Below the pieces are notes generated by a model, which saw only the letters and a list, made by a program, of their open reading frames with translations, was not told where the DNA came from and searched no databases. A DNA stretch of 33,390 nucleotides from an uncultured Eubacterium sp. GTDB taxonomy: Bacteria > Bacillota_I > Bacilli_A > Erysipelotrichales > Erysipelotrichaceae. Shown here in pieces: positions 23,085-31,977 of the stretch. Made by a program: the position numbers and the translations under genes. Location: assembly GCA_904395785.1 (NCBI GenBank), contig CAJFOG010000050.1:1-33390 (forward strand). The letters are read 5' to 3'. How positions within the stretch are numbered: position 1 is the first letter of the stretch; the number at the start of each line of letters is the position of its first letter.

Positions 23085-23558
23085 ATGATCAATCGTGTAG
23101 TTTTAGTTGGTCGCCTTACAAAAGATCCAGTTTTACGTAAAACAGGGTCAGGTGTCAGTGTAACATCTTTTACTGTTGCGTGTGATCGCCGTATTAAAAC
23201 GGAGGGGCAACCTACAGCTGATTTTATCAACTGTGTTTGTTGGAATAAGGTTGCGGATAATACAGCACAGTACACACATAAAGGTTCATTAGTTGGTGTT
23301 GAAGGTAGAATTCAAACACGTAACTATGATGATCCAATGAGTGGTAAGCGTGTATATGTAACAGAGGTTGTTGCGGATACGGTGCAGTTTCTAGAACCAA
23401 AAGGTAGTGGAAACAGTGGTATGGCAATGAATGCTTACACGCCAGATTATGAGCCGATGAATCAGGGATATCAACCTGATAATGCTTCGCAGTCCTTCTC
23501 CGACAGTTTTGCAGCGAGTGATACATTAGATATCGCAAGTGATGACTTACCATTTTAA
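23085..23558 (+). CDS. ssb: Single-stranded DNA-binding protein
   Basis: A 157-residue protein that coats single-stranded DNA in replication and repair. The N-terminal OB fold (about 1-105) begins [20 protein letters not shown] and contains [13 protein letters not shown] and [12 protein letters not shown] Gly/Asn/Gln-rich linker and the acidic tip DDLPF follow; the tip binds replication partners. Position between rpsF and rpsR is the usual Bacillota arrangement. Confidence 0.97.
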   Translation: MINRVVLVGRLTKDPVLRKTGSGVSVTSFTVACDRRIKTEGQPTADFINCVCWNKVADNTAQYTHKGSLVGVEGRIQTRNYDDPMSGKRVYVTEVVADTVQFLEPKGSGNSGMAMNAYTPDYEPMNQGYQPDNASQSFSDSFAASDTLDIASDDLPF

Positions 23559-23578
23559 TGGTAGAAAGGAGATATACT

Positions 23579-23809
23579 ATGGCTTTCAAAAAACAACGTA
23601 TGGGACGTAAGAAAGTATGTTACTTCACAAAAAATAAAATCGAATACATCGATTATAAAGATGTTGAATTATTAAAAAGATTTATTTCTGCAAATGGAAA
23701 AATCATCCCAAGACGTGTAACTGGTACTCGTGCGAAATACCAACGTATGTTAGCAACTGCTATCAAACGTGCACGTCAAATGGCTTTATTGCCTTACGTA
23801 AGCGAATAA
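23579..23809 (+). CDS. rpsR: 30S ribosomal protein S18
   Basis: A 76-residue basic ribosomal protein: [18 protein letters not shown], then [11 protein letters not shown] and [22 protein letters not shown] 23579 follows GAAAGGAG 8 bases upstream; an earlier in-frame ATG at 23558 overlaps the ssb stop and is unlikely. Last gene before a strong terminator. Confidence 0.97.
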   Translation: MAFKKQRMGRKKVCYFTKNKIEYIDYKDVELLKRFISANGKIIPRRVTGTRAKYQRMLATAIKRARQMALLPYVSE

Positions 23810-23819
23810 TTTACGTATA

Positions 23820-23846
23820 GACTTCCGTATAACGGGAGTCTTTTTT
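23820..23846 (+). terminator. Terminator of the rpsF-ssb-rpsR operon
   Basis: GACTTCCG (23820-23827), loop TATAA, CGGGAGTC (23833-23840) with one wobble pair, then T6. The rest of the gap to 24042 is AT-rich with no other structure I can support. Confidence 0.92.
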
Positions 23847-24042
23847 AATGATTAGACAGGATAAGAAGTTTACTATATAATATAATAACAATATAAGCTT
23901 GGGTGAATGATAAAAGAAGAATAAGAATATATACTATAATTTAATGTTTAATTCAGAAAACTACATGAGATAATCAATATAAAAAAGAATCTAAAAAACA
24001 TAAATGACATATAGAAAAAGTTAGTGGAAAGGATGAAAAAGT

Positions 24043-24363
24043 ATGAAGAAATGGATTGAGAATGCTGGAGGTTGTATTGTTTCAAAAAATATTATAACAG
24101 GAAAAGGAAAATTGAAGTGGTGTGTGAGAGAAGAATCAATGAATGAAATAGATAATGGATGGAGATTTTTTTCAGATATTGATAATGATGAATTTTTAAG
24201 CAGACTAGATCATATGTGTATATGTGATTTTAATACAGTTGCAAATATAGAGCCAGCAATCCTTTCAATATATGCGTGTGAAGTAGGAACAGATATTGAA
24301 TTGATAGAGAAAGATGGTGAAAAAGTATTTTTAGATAGTACTACAGGAGAAAAATTATATTAA
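24043..24363 (+). CDS. Imm33 (DUF2185) family protein
   Basis: A 106-residue soluble protein. GGCIVSKNIITGKGKLKWCVREE followed by DNGWRFFSDIDNDEFL (residues about 38-53) and ICDFNTVANIEPAIL is the pattern of DUF2185, later named Imm33 because members often neighbour polymorphic toxins. No toxin gene is in the window, so it may be a stand-alone or orphan immunity-like protein whose partner is unknown. AAAGGATG precedes the ATG. It interrupts the conserved rpsR-yybS order. Confidence 0.8.
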   Translation: MKKWIENAGGCIVSKNIITGKGKLKWCVREESMNEIDNGWRFFSDIDNDEFLSRLDHMCICDFNTVANIEPAILSIYACEVGTDIELIEKDGEKVFLDSTTGEKLY

Positions 24364-24564
24364 ATGATAGATAGGTGTAATGGAATATGATGTGCCTAAT
24401 GTGTGTATGGATAGCATATGTGGAAAAGTTAAGGTGTATATACATAGTAAATGAATGGATGCATATGATATGAAAAAAGAGTTCTTAAGAATATAATCCA
24501 TATGCGAAGACTATAGAGTGATTTTATAGTAGGATGAACAGATGCTAAGAAGGTGAAAATACTT

Positions 24565-25461
24565 ATGGATACAAAAAAATTAACAGAGGGTGCAATGATG
24601 CTTTCTCTTATTTGTGTATTAATGCTTGTAAATCGTATGTTTGCAGGTATGTTTGATGTGATGATATGTTTTTGTATATGTTTTCCAGTGATTGTATACA
24701 CGGTAAAATATGGTTGGAAAGACAGTTTAATCTTATTGGTAAGTGCAATGCTTATTTCTTGTTTTATATCTAATTTAGTAACTTTATTTTATTTGTGTGC
24801 TTATATGGTTTGTGGATATGTATATGGAATAGGAACGCATAATAAGTGGAAAAATGGATATTTGTTGATGATTACATTTATCCTTTCTTTTATCAGTACA
24901 ATCATATCTACTGTGGTGTTAGCTTCTATGTTTGGGTATGATGTGCAAGAAGATGTAATGTTAATCAAAGAGTTTGTGGTATCTATATCTTTTCATCAAG
25001 TTGAATTTTCTTCTTCTACTATTCATATCATTCTTATATTAGGTACGGTTTTCACAAGTATTTTGGAAACGATTTGTATTCATATATTTGCGATTTATTT
25101 ATTACATAGACTTTGTTTGCCTTATCGTAAAATGAAAACAATTAGGGAATTTATGCTTCCTGAGTGGGTATTTTACATCAATATTTTTATTTGGCTTCTA
25201 TATTTCATAAGAAATGTGATAGAATTAAAGAAAGAAGTTATAGACATAATTACTGTGCTTTATGTTATTAGTTTTATTTTTATGCTTATTTGCGGTATGA
25301 TTAATATTATTTGTATCGCGATTGAAAAACGTAATAAAGCTTACATTATATTAGCATGGATAGGATTGTTTATACCGACTGTAAGGATGGTATTTGCGTG
25401 GATTGGGTTATTAGGTGGTATTTTTAATTTACGTAAATTAGATATGAGAAAGAAAAGTTGA
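24565..25461 (+). CDS. YybS-like membrane protein (DUF2232)
   Basis: A 298-residue polytopic membrane protein with about eight hydrophobic segments, starting MDTKKLTEGAMMLSLICVLML and ending with VFAWIGLLGGIFNLRKL. Length, the N-terminal 'TEGAMM' region, and position directly before gdpP and after rpsR match YybS/DUF2232, which resembles ECF-transporter substrate components. The function is unknown. ATG 24565 is preferred to GTG 24553, which lies directly on the AAGAAGG site. The 24364-24564 gap has a TATAAT at 24492-24497 but no clear -35. Confidence 0.75.
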   Translation: MDTKKLTEGAMMLSLICVLMLVNRMFAGMFDVMICFCICFPVIVYTVKYGWKDSLILLVSAMLISCFISNLVTLFYLCAYMVCGYVYGIGTHNKWKNGYLLMITFILSFISTIISTVVLASMFGYDVQEDVMLIKEFVVSISFHQVEFSSSTIHIILILGTVFTSILETICIHIFAIYLLHRLCLPYRKMKTIREFMLPEWVFYINIFIWLLYFIRNVIELKKEVIDIITVLYVISFIFMLICGMINIICIAIEKRNKAYIILAWIGLFIPTVRMVFAWIGLLGGIFNLRKLDMRKKS

Positions 25462-25471
25462 GGTGTTGAAC

Positions 25472-27460
25472 GTGGATCGTCTGGAAAATTTTAAAGTACA
25501 GATTGCGATTATCATATTTGCACAACTTGTTGCGTTACTTGCTTTTTATTTGGCTGATATTGATCAGATAAGTATGATACCAATGGTTGTGTTAGTTGTG
25601 TTGAATATTTTGATTATTCTTTGGATAGTATATCATTTTCAAAATGAAAAGATTCAAAAAGAAATTAATATTTCCCATATTTTAGGACATGATGCAAAGG
25701 ATGCATTGATGTATGGACAGATTGGTATTATCACATATGATGAGCAATATCATGCAACATGGATCAATGATTTTTTGCAAGAGCGTAAGTTATCTTTAGT
25801 TGGGAAGAAGTTGACTGCATGGATTCCAGAAATCTCGCAATTGTTTCAAGATGATGTAGATCGTATTGTCGCAAGAAGTGGAGACTATGTGTATGAAATC
25901 ATTCGTAAAGAAGGGGGACAAGTGCTATTTTTAAAGGATATTAGTGAAGTACGTAATTTGAAACAACGTTGTATGGAAGATAGTGTTGTAGCTGGATTGA
26001 TTCAATTAGATAACTATATGGAAATTCAACAATATGAAGATGAGGCTCGTATGGCACAAATTAATACGTGTTTGCGTCAACCCGTTTTAGAGTGGGCAAC
26101 ACAGTATGGAATGTTTGTTCGACGTTTACGAAGTGATCGTTTTTTAGTTATTTTAAATGAAAAGATTTTTGCGCAAGTAGTGAAAGATAAATTTTCAATT
26201 TTAAATACTGTTAGAAAAAGTGCAGAAGAAATTGATGCTTCGATTACGTTAAGTATGTCATTTGCACGTGGGACAGATGATTATCGTTTAATGGATTCCA
26301 TGGTAAATGATTTACTTGAATTGGCACAAAGTAGAGGGGGAGATCAAGTTGCGATTAAGCGTTATGGGGAAAATGTGAAATATTTTGGTGGAAATAGCGA
26401 AGCGAAAGAAAAACGTAGCAGAGTTCGTGTTCGTGTTATGTCACAAGCAGTGAAAGAAGCGATTTTAGAAGCACAACGCGTATTTGTGATTGGACACCGG
26501 GAGATGGATTTTGACTGTATGGGTAGTGCATTATGTATGTCATCATTAGCACAAGCATATGGGAAGGAAACGTATGTTGTTAGTCGAAGTGGTGGTATTG
26601 AAGCACAATTACAAGCGGCATTATACGAGTTTCATGATGTATTAGATAAACGGCATAAGTTTATAGAAGATAGTGAGGCTGCTCGTATGATAAAAGACCA
26701 TGATTTAGTAATTGTAGTTGATCATAATAATCCAAATCAAACAGGTGCTCCATTAACTTTAGAACAGGCAAATCGTATTGTGGTCATTGATCACCATCGT
26801 CGTAGTGAAGAATTTATGAGAAATCCATTGCTTGTATATGTGGAAACAAGTGCAAGTTCTACATGTGAATTAGTAAGTGAGTTTTTACCATATCAAACAA
26901 ATAAAGTAAATTTATGTGAAGAAGAAGCGACATTAATGTATGTAGGAATCTTAGTAGATACAAACCGTTTTAGGCAACGTACAGGAAGTCGTACATTTGA
27001 AGCAGTTGCATACTTGAAAAATCAAGGAGTTGATGCGATAGGAGCTGAGAATTTATTAAAAGAATCATATTCTGAATTTGAAGCAAAAGCACATATTATG
27101 CGTTTTGCGAAACGCTATCACGAACATATGATGATTGCACCTGTTATGGAAGGTATTGTTTCTCGTTCTTTAATATCTCAAATTGCGGATAGTTTATTAG
27201 ATATTAAAGGAATGGAGGCTAGTTTTGTGATTGGAGCGATTGATCATGAAACTATTGCTGTATCTGCACGTAGTAAAGGTGTTGTGAATGTACAAGTCAT
27301 TATGGAAAAAATGTCTGGTGGAGGTCATTTTGGAGCAGCAGCATTACAACGTAAAAATACAACAGTAGAAGCTGTATATGAAGAATTAATACAAAAAATA
27401 GAAGAATATACAAAAGAAAGTAAGGAGGAAAGTGAAGATGAAAGTAATCTTATTAAGTGA
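25472..27460 (+). CDS. gdpP: Cyclic-di-AMP phosphodiesterase GdpP
   Basis: Membrane-bound enzyme that hydrolyses c-di-AMP to pApA and so affects wall stress and osmotic balance. Two N-terminal membrane segments (to about residue 60), a PAS domain (YGQIGIITYDEQYHATWIN), then a degenerate GGDEF domain (RLRSDRFLVILN in place of the active motif). The DHH domain carries IGHREMDFDCMGSA, VVDHNNPN, VVIDHHRR and VDTNRFRQRTG, and DHHA1 has MSGGGHFGAAA. The metal-binding Asp/His set looks complete. The start is GTG 25472 with GAGGTG 6 bases upstream; in-frame GTG 25463 and TTG 25466 overlap that site. It overlaps rplI by 23 bases, as its C-terminal tail is Lys/Glu-rich. Confidence 0.95.
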   Translation: MDRLENFKVQIAIIIFAQLVALLAFYLADIDQISMIPMVVLVVLNILIILWIVYHFQNEKIQKEINISHILGHDAKDALMYGQIGIITYDEQYHATWINDFLQERKLSLVGKKLTAWIPEISQLFQDDVDRIVARSGDYVYEIIRKEGGQVLFLKDISEVRNLKQRCMEDSVVAGLIQLDNYMEIQQYEDEARMAQINTCLRQPVLEWATQYGMFVRRLRSDRFLVILNEKIFAQVVKDKFSILNTVRKSAEEIDASITLSMSFARGTDDYRLMDSMVNDLLELAQSRGGDQVAIKRYGENVKYFGGNSEAKEKRSRVRVRVMSQAVKEAILEAQRVFVIGHREMDFDCMGSALCMSSLAQAYGKETYVVSRSGGIEAQLQAALYEFHDVLDKRHKFIEDSEAARMIKDHDLVIVVDHNNPNQTGAPLTLEQANRIVVIDHHRRSEEFMRNPLLVYVETSASSTCELVSEFLPYQTNKVNLCEEEATLMYVGILVDTNRFRQRTGSRTFEAVAYLKNQGVDAIGAENLLKESYSEFEAKAHIMRFAKRYHEHMMIAPVMEGIVSRSLISQIADSLLDIKGMEASFVIGAIDHETIAVSARSKGVVNVQVIMEKMSGGGHFGAAALQRKNTTVEAVYEELIQKIEEYTKESKEESEDESNLIK

Positions 27461-27884
27461 TGTGAAAAAGTTAGGTAAAAAAGGTGATGTTGTTGAAGTT
27501 AGTGATGGATATGCGAAAAACTTCTTAATGAAACAAAAACTTGCAGTGCAAGTTACTAAAAAAAGTATGGAAATCTTAGATGAACAACATCTACAACAAG
27601 ATTTACAAGAAAAACAAATGGAAAGTGATGCGGAAGCATTAAAAAAAGAACTAGCAAAAATTACATTAGAGTTTTATGTGAAAGTTGGAAATGGTGGACG
27701 TGTATTTGGGAGTGTTTCTACAAAACAAATTGTGGAGCAGTTACAAAAAGTACATGGTATTAAGTTGGAAAAGCGCAAATTTATTGATAAGGAACCAATT
27801 TATTCGTTAGGGTATACAGATGTAAAGGTAGATTTATATCGTAATAAAGTTATTGGAAATATTCGTGTACATGTGAATGGATAA
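27438..27884 (+). CDS. rplI: 50S ribosomal protein L9
   Basis: A 148-residue large-subunit protein with the dumbbell layout. The N-terminal rRNA-binding domain is MKVILLSDVKKLGKKGDVV with DGYAKNFLMKQKLA; a long connecting helix (about 45-75) and a C-terminal domain (NGGRVFGSVSTKQI) follow. ATG 27438 with AGGAGG 9 bases before it; it starts inside the end of gdpP, indicating translational coupling. Confidence 0.97.
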   Translation: MKVILLSDVKKLGKKGDVVEVSDGYAKNFLMKQKLAVQVTKKSMEILDEQHLQQDLQEKQMESDAEALKKELAKITLEFYVKVGNGGRVFGSVSTKQIVEQLQKVHGIKLEKRKFIDKEPIYSLGYTDVKVDLYRNKVIGNIRVHVNG

Positions 27885-27895
27885 GGAGTTTTACC

Positions 27896-29239
27896 ATGAA
27901 TAAAGAGTTGCCACATAGTAATGAAGCTGAACAGGCAATCCTTGGAAGTATGATGATATATCCAAATGTATCAAGTGTTGTATTTGATCAAAATTTACAA
28001 GAAGAAGATTTTTATATGGATATTCATCGTCGTATTTTTCGTGCGATGTTAGAAATTAGTGATAGTAAAAAACCGATTGATTTAACAACATTAGTTTCTC
28101 GTCTACAAGATACGCAACAATTACATTTAGTTGGTGGTATGGAGTATATTTTACGTTTAAGTGATACAGCGATATCTCCTGCCAATAGTACAACTTATAT
28201 TGATTTGATTAAAAGTCGTGCGCATTTAAGAAGGTTGATTGAAACTGCACAAGTCATTGTTGAGGAGGGGTATGATACTTCCTCTTCTTTAGATGATATT
28301 ATGGATAAAGCAGAGCGAGATATCTTAAATGTAACTAGAGATCGTAAAGCAACAGAATTTCGTTCAAGTCGTGCTGTTGTATCGACTGTTATGCATGAGT
28401 TGGAACAACTACGTAATAGTGATACAAGGATTACTGGTATTAAAACAGGATATACAGATTTAGATGGAATGACCAATGGTTTTCAGCGTGGAGATTTAAT
28501 TATTCTTGCGGCTCGTCCTGCAATGGGAAAAACAGCATTTGCGCTAAATTTAGCCTTAAATGCATCCTTTTATAATGAAGGTGCAATTGCGATATTCTCG
28601 CTAGAGATGCCTGCGGAAGCATTGATGAAACGTATTTTAAGTGCGAAAAGTGCAGTAGAATCTAGTAAGCTTAGAAGTGGATTTATCAGTGATGATGAAT
28701 TTAGTAAATTAAATGAAGCTGCACAAGAACTTATGAAATGTAAGCTATTTGTGGATGATAGTTCCAATGTGAAAATTAGTGAAGTATTTTCTAAATGCCG
28801 TAAGTTAAAAAGTGAACATGGATTAGACCTTGTAGTAATTGACTATTTACAGTTAATTAGTGGTAGTGGAAGAGGTGGAGAAAACCGCCAACAAGAAATT
28901 TCTGAAATCTCTCGTTCTTTAAAAGGGCTAGCCAGAGAAATGGAATGCCCTGTTATTGCGTTATCACAGTTATCACGTTCCGTAGAATCACGTCCAGATA
29001 AGCACCCAATGTTGTCAGATTTACGTGAATCTGGTGCGATTGAACAGGATGCTGATATTGTCATGTTTTTATATCGTGATGAATATTATAATAAAGATCA
29101 TGAACAAGAACAAAACAATCCTACTGATAAAACAGATGTGGATATCGCAAAACATCGTAACGGAGCGACAGGTCGTGTAGAATTAGCATTCCAAAAGTCT
29201 ATTTCAGCATTTTTTAACATAGCAAAATCTAATTATTAG
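27896..29239 (+). CDS. dnaB: Replicative DNA helicase
   Basis: Hexameric 5'-3' helicase of the replication fork. In 447 residues: N-terminal primase-contact domain (NEAEQAILGSMM ... DFYMDIHRRIF), linker, then the RecA-like domain. Walker A is ARPAMGKTAFAL (Lys212), FSLEMPAEALMKR carries the catalytic Glu, Walker B is LDLVVIDYLQLI, and QEISEISRSLKGLA and GAIEQDADIVMFLYR follow. Gene order gdpP-rplI-dnaB is the Bacillota standard. Confidence 0.97.
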   Translation: MNKELPHSNEAEQAILGSMMIYPNVSSVVFDQNLQEEDFYMDIHRRIFRAMLEISDSKKPIDLTTLVSRLQDTQQLHLVGGMEYILRLSDTAISPANSTTYIDLIKSRAHLRRLIETAQVIVEEGYDTSSSLDDIMDKAERDILNVTRDRKATEFRSSRAVVSTVMHELEQLRNSDTRITGIKTGYTDLDGMTNGFQRGDLIILAARPAMGKTAFALNLALNASFYNEGAIAIFSLEMPAEALMKRILSAKSAVESSKLRSGFISDDEFSKLNEAAQELMKCKLFVDDSSNVKISEVFSKCRKLKSEHGLDLVVIDYLQLISGSGRGGENRQQEISEISRSLKGLAREMECPVIALSQLSRSVESRPDKHPMLSDLRESGAIEQDADIVMFLYRDEYYNKDHEQEQNNPTDKTDVDIAKHRNGATGRVELAFQKSISAFFNIAKSNY

Positions 29240-29252
29240 GAAGGATATACAT

Positions 29253-29999
29253 ATGAAATTTGCCTTATTAGCAAGTGGTTCAAAAGGCAATTGTTGCCTT
29301 GTGAAGCATAAGGATACCAAAATTATGATTGATTGTGGGACTACAGGGAAATATTTAAAAACATGTTTTGATCGGTTATCATACGATCCTTTACAAACAG
29401 ATGCATTACTGATTACACATACACATAAAGACCATGTGTCACAAGTAAAACTATTTGATCGTTTACCGACATTTGCATCTAGTCCACTTACAAAAGATCG
29501 TTTATCATCTATTCTTCCTTATGATATTGTACAAGTAAAAGATCTAAAAATTACTGCATTACCAATGAGTCATGATTGTGAGGGAACAATAGGGTTCACA
29601 ATTGAATGTGAAGGCGAAAAGATGGTATATATCACAGATACTGGTTATATTAAAGAAGAAGTAAAACAATACATAAAAGGTGCAGATTATTATGTGTTTG
29701 AAAGTAATCATGATGTGGAAATGTTGATGCAGACAAAACGCCCTGTATTTATAAAACAGCGTATCATTAATGATTATGGACATTTGTGTAATGAAGATAG
29801 TGCAAATATATTAAGTGAAATTATTGATGTGAATAAGACAAAAGAAATTGTGTTAGCACATATTTCACAAGAAGGAAATACAAGAGAAAAAGCATTACGT
29901 ACATTACAAGAAACATTACATCGTAAACAAATCAAACATGATCATATGAAATTATATCCTGCAGATCAATTTTCTATTTATATCGGTGGGAAAAAATAA
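29253..29999 (+). CDS. walJ: WalJ-type metallo-beta-lactamase-fold hydrolase
   Basis: A 248-residue MBL-fold protein (YycJ/VicX family), thought to be a 5' exonuclease-like nuclease linking replication and cell division. The metal site is HTHKDH (56-61), MSHDCEGTIGF and ITDTGYI. MKFALLASGSKGNCCLV at the start and FESNHDVEML are family-typical. In Bacillus it ends the walRK operon before htrC. Here it follows dnaB directly and keeps its link to an htrA gene 12 bases downstream; walRKHI are not present. Confidence 0.92.
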   Translation: MKFALLASGSKGNCCLVKHKDTKIMIDCGTTGKYLKTCFDRLSYDPLQTDALLITHTHKDHVSQVKLFDRLPTFASSPLTKDRLSSILPYDIVQVKDLKITALPMSHDCEGTIGFTIECEGEKMVYITDTGYIKEEVKQYIKGADYYVFESNHDVEMLMQTKRPVFIKQRIINDYGHLCNEDSANILSEIIDVNKTKEIVLAHISQEGNTREKALRTLQETLHRKQIKHDHMKLYPADQFSIYIGGKK

Positions 30000-30011
30000 G
30001 GGAGGATATCT

Positions 30012-31091
30012 ATGAAAAAGATGACGTCATTTCTTCTAACTTTGTTGTTTTTTTGGAATATCATCATTACAATACAGTACTATCTTTTCACGACACAAAA
30101 AGAAAATCAAGTTACATATACACCATCTTCTACCATTCAACAAGCAAGTGTAGAAATATCTAGTAATGTAACGGAATTAGTAAAGAAAAGTGAAAATAAA
30201 GTAGTAACTGTAACATCTTCTTTACATGGACAAAGTGTAGGAACAGGTAGTGGTGCAATTTATCGCTTAGATAATGATACCGTGTATATTATTACAAATT
30301 ACCATGTGATTGCGGATGGTAATGAAACATCTATTATTTTTGCGAACCAAAAAGAAAGTGAAGCAGAAATTGTAGGAAAAGATCAATTAACAGATTTAGC
30401 ACTTTTGAAAACAAAGATAGATTTTGAAGTAGAAGCATTCACAATTGGTGATTCTTCTCTTACACAAAAAGGAGAATACGTCATTGCGATGGGAAGTCCG
30501 TTAGGTATTGAATATCAAGGAAGTGTATCTGGTGGATTAATTAGTGGGTTAAATCGAAGAATGGAAATGGATATTGATGATGATGGAATATCTGATTGGG
30601 ATATGAATGTTTTACAAACAGATGCAGCTATCAATCCAGGAAATAGTGGAGGACCACTGATTAATCAAGCGGGAGAATTAATTGGAATTAACTCAATGAA
30701 AATTGCGGATACAACAGTAGAGGGATTTGGATTTGCGATACCTATTAATGAAGTAATTCCTATTATTACACAATTAGAAAAAGAAGGGAAAGTAATACGT
30801 CCGATTTTAGGAGTATCTGTACAATCTATTTATCAATTGTCCAATTTTGAGAAAACATATTTTGGATTAACTGATGAAGAAGGACTATTTGTGGTGAATG
30901 TATCACAAGGTTCCCCAGCACAAAAAGCAGGTATTCAAACAGGGGATCTATTAGTATCAATAGATGGTGTAACCTTAACAGATTTTAAACAGTTTAGACA
31001 AATTTTATATTCTCATAAAGTAAATGATAAGATACATATCGTTTATAAAAGAGATGGAAAACAAGTAGAAAAAGAAATCACACTAGCATAG
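30012..31091 (+). CDS. htrA: HtrA/DegP-family serine protease
   Basis: Membrane-anchored quality-control protease acting outside the membrane. The 359 residues comprise an N-terminal anchor (about 5-26), a trypsin-like domain and one PDZ domain (about 265-355, GLFVVNVSQGSPAQKAGIQ). The triad is His98 in TNYHVIADG, Asp128 in LTDLALLK and Ser212 in NPGNSGGPL. An unusual stretch at 187-197, DIDDDGISDWD, sits just before the catalytic Ser segment. It matches the thrombospondin-3/dockerin-like calcium loop DxDxDGxxD. Paired with walJ as in many Bacillota. GGGAGG precedes the ATG. Confidence 0.95.
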   Translation: MKKMTSFLLTLLFFWNIIITIQYYLFTTQKENQVTYTPSSTIQQASVEISSNVTELVKKSENKVVTVTSSLHGQSVGTGSGAIYRLDNDTVYIITNYHVIADGNETSIIFANQKESEAEIVGKDQLTDLALLKTKIDFEVEAFTIGDSSLTQKGEYVIAMGSPLGIEYQGSVSGGLISGLNRRMEMDIDDDGISDWDMNVLQTDAAINPGNSGGPLINQAGELIGINSMKIADTTVEGFGFAIPINEVIPIITQLEKEGKVIRPILGVSVQSIYQLSNFEKTYFGLTDEEGLFVVNVSQGSPAQKAGIQTGDLLVSIDGVTLTDFKQFRQILYSHKVNDKIHIVYKRDGKQVEKEITLA

Positions 31092-31109
31092 TAATAATCT
31101 ATGCTTTTT
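31085..31109 (+). terminator. Terminator after htrA
   Basis: AGCATAG (31085-31091), loop TAATAAT, CTATGCT (31099-31105), then TTTT. The stop codon lies within the stem. Confidence 0.85.
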
Positions 31110-31137
31110 CTAATATAAAAAGATGGAGGGTATTTAT

Positions 31138-31941
31138 ATGATTTTATATTTTAGTGGAACGGGAAATAGCCTATTGGTTGCACAACGATTAAAAGAAAAA
31201 TTACAGGATGATATTGTATCACTAAATGATGTATTGAAATATTCAACATCATATAAATTCACATCAACCAAACCATTTGTGATTGTTTGTCCTATTTATG
31301 CATGGAGATTACCTTTTAAAATAGAACAATTGATAAAAAAAGCAAACTTTAAAGGAAACAACAACGTGTATTTTGTTGCGACATTAGGAGCAAATGCAGG
31401 AAATGCTAGTGCATATTGTAGAAATATTATACAAAAGAAACAATTAACATATAAAGGATTTTATCAAATTATTATGCCTGATTCTTATGTGGTGGCAGAA
31501 CGTATGGTATCAAAAGAAGAAGCAAAACATCAGATACAGCATGTGATAAAAGATATTGATATACTAAGTGAAATAATAGCATGTGAAAAAGATATAGATA
31601 CACCAGCTAACAAATCCTTAAAAAATAGTTTCTTATCAAGTGTTGGATATTGGGGCTTTCATCATTTTATGGAACATAGTCGATCATTTACAGTACTAGA
31701 TACTTGTATACGTTGTGGAAAATGTATACAAGGGTGTCCGACAAATAATATTGTGTTTCATAAAAACAGTGTTAAGTATAAAAATGACTGTATGTTTTGT
31801 TTATCTTGTCTACACCATTGTCCAACCCAAGCATTAGAGTATAAAGGTAAAATAAAAGAAAATGGACAATATGTTTGTCCTGATATTAATGAAATTATAG
31901 GTGGGACAGTAAAGGGACAAAGAGATTTTAAAAAATCTTAA
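31138..31941 (+). CDS. EFR1-type flavodoxin-ferredoxin protein
   Basis: A 267-residue electron-transfer protein. The N-terminal half is a flavodoxin-like domain (YFSGTGNSLLVAQRL binds FMN phosphate; VCPIYAWRLP; ATLGANAGNA). The C-terminal part has two 4Fe-4S clusters, CIRCGKCIQGCP and CMFCLSCLHHCP. This arrangement defines the EFR1 family of anaerobes; partners and substrates are unknown. ATG 31138 is 7 bases after GGAGGG (31125-31130); the earlier ATG 31123 overlaps that site. It points to anaerobic metabolism. Confidence 0.9.
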   Translation: MILYFSGTGNSLLVAQRLKEKLQDDIVSLNDVLKYSTSYKFTSTKPFVIVCPIYAWRLPFKIEQLIKKANFKGNNNVYFVATLGANAGNASAYCRNIIQKKQLTYKGFYQIIMPDSYVVAERMVSKEEAKHQIQHVIKDIDILSEIIACEKDIDTPANKSLKNSFLSSVGYWGFHHFMEHSRSFTVLDTCIRCGKCIQGCPTNNIVFHKNSVKYKNDCMFCLSCLHHCPTQALEYKGKIKENGQYVCPDINEIIGGTVKGQRDFKKS

Positions 31942-31977
31942 AGAAAACTGTTATACTTACTCAATGGAGTGATGTAG

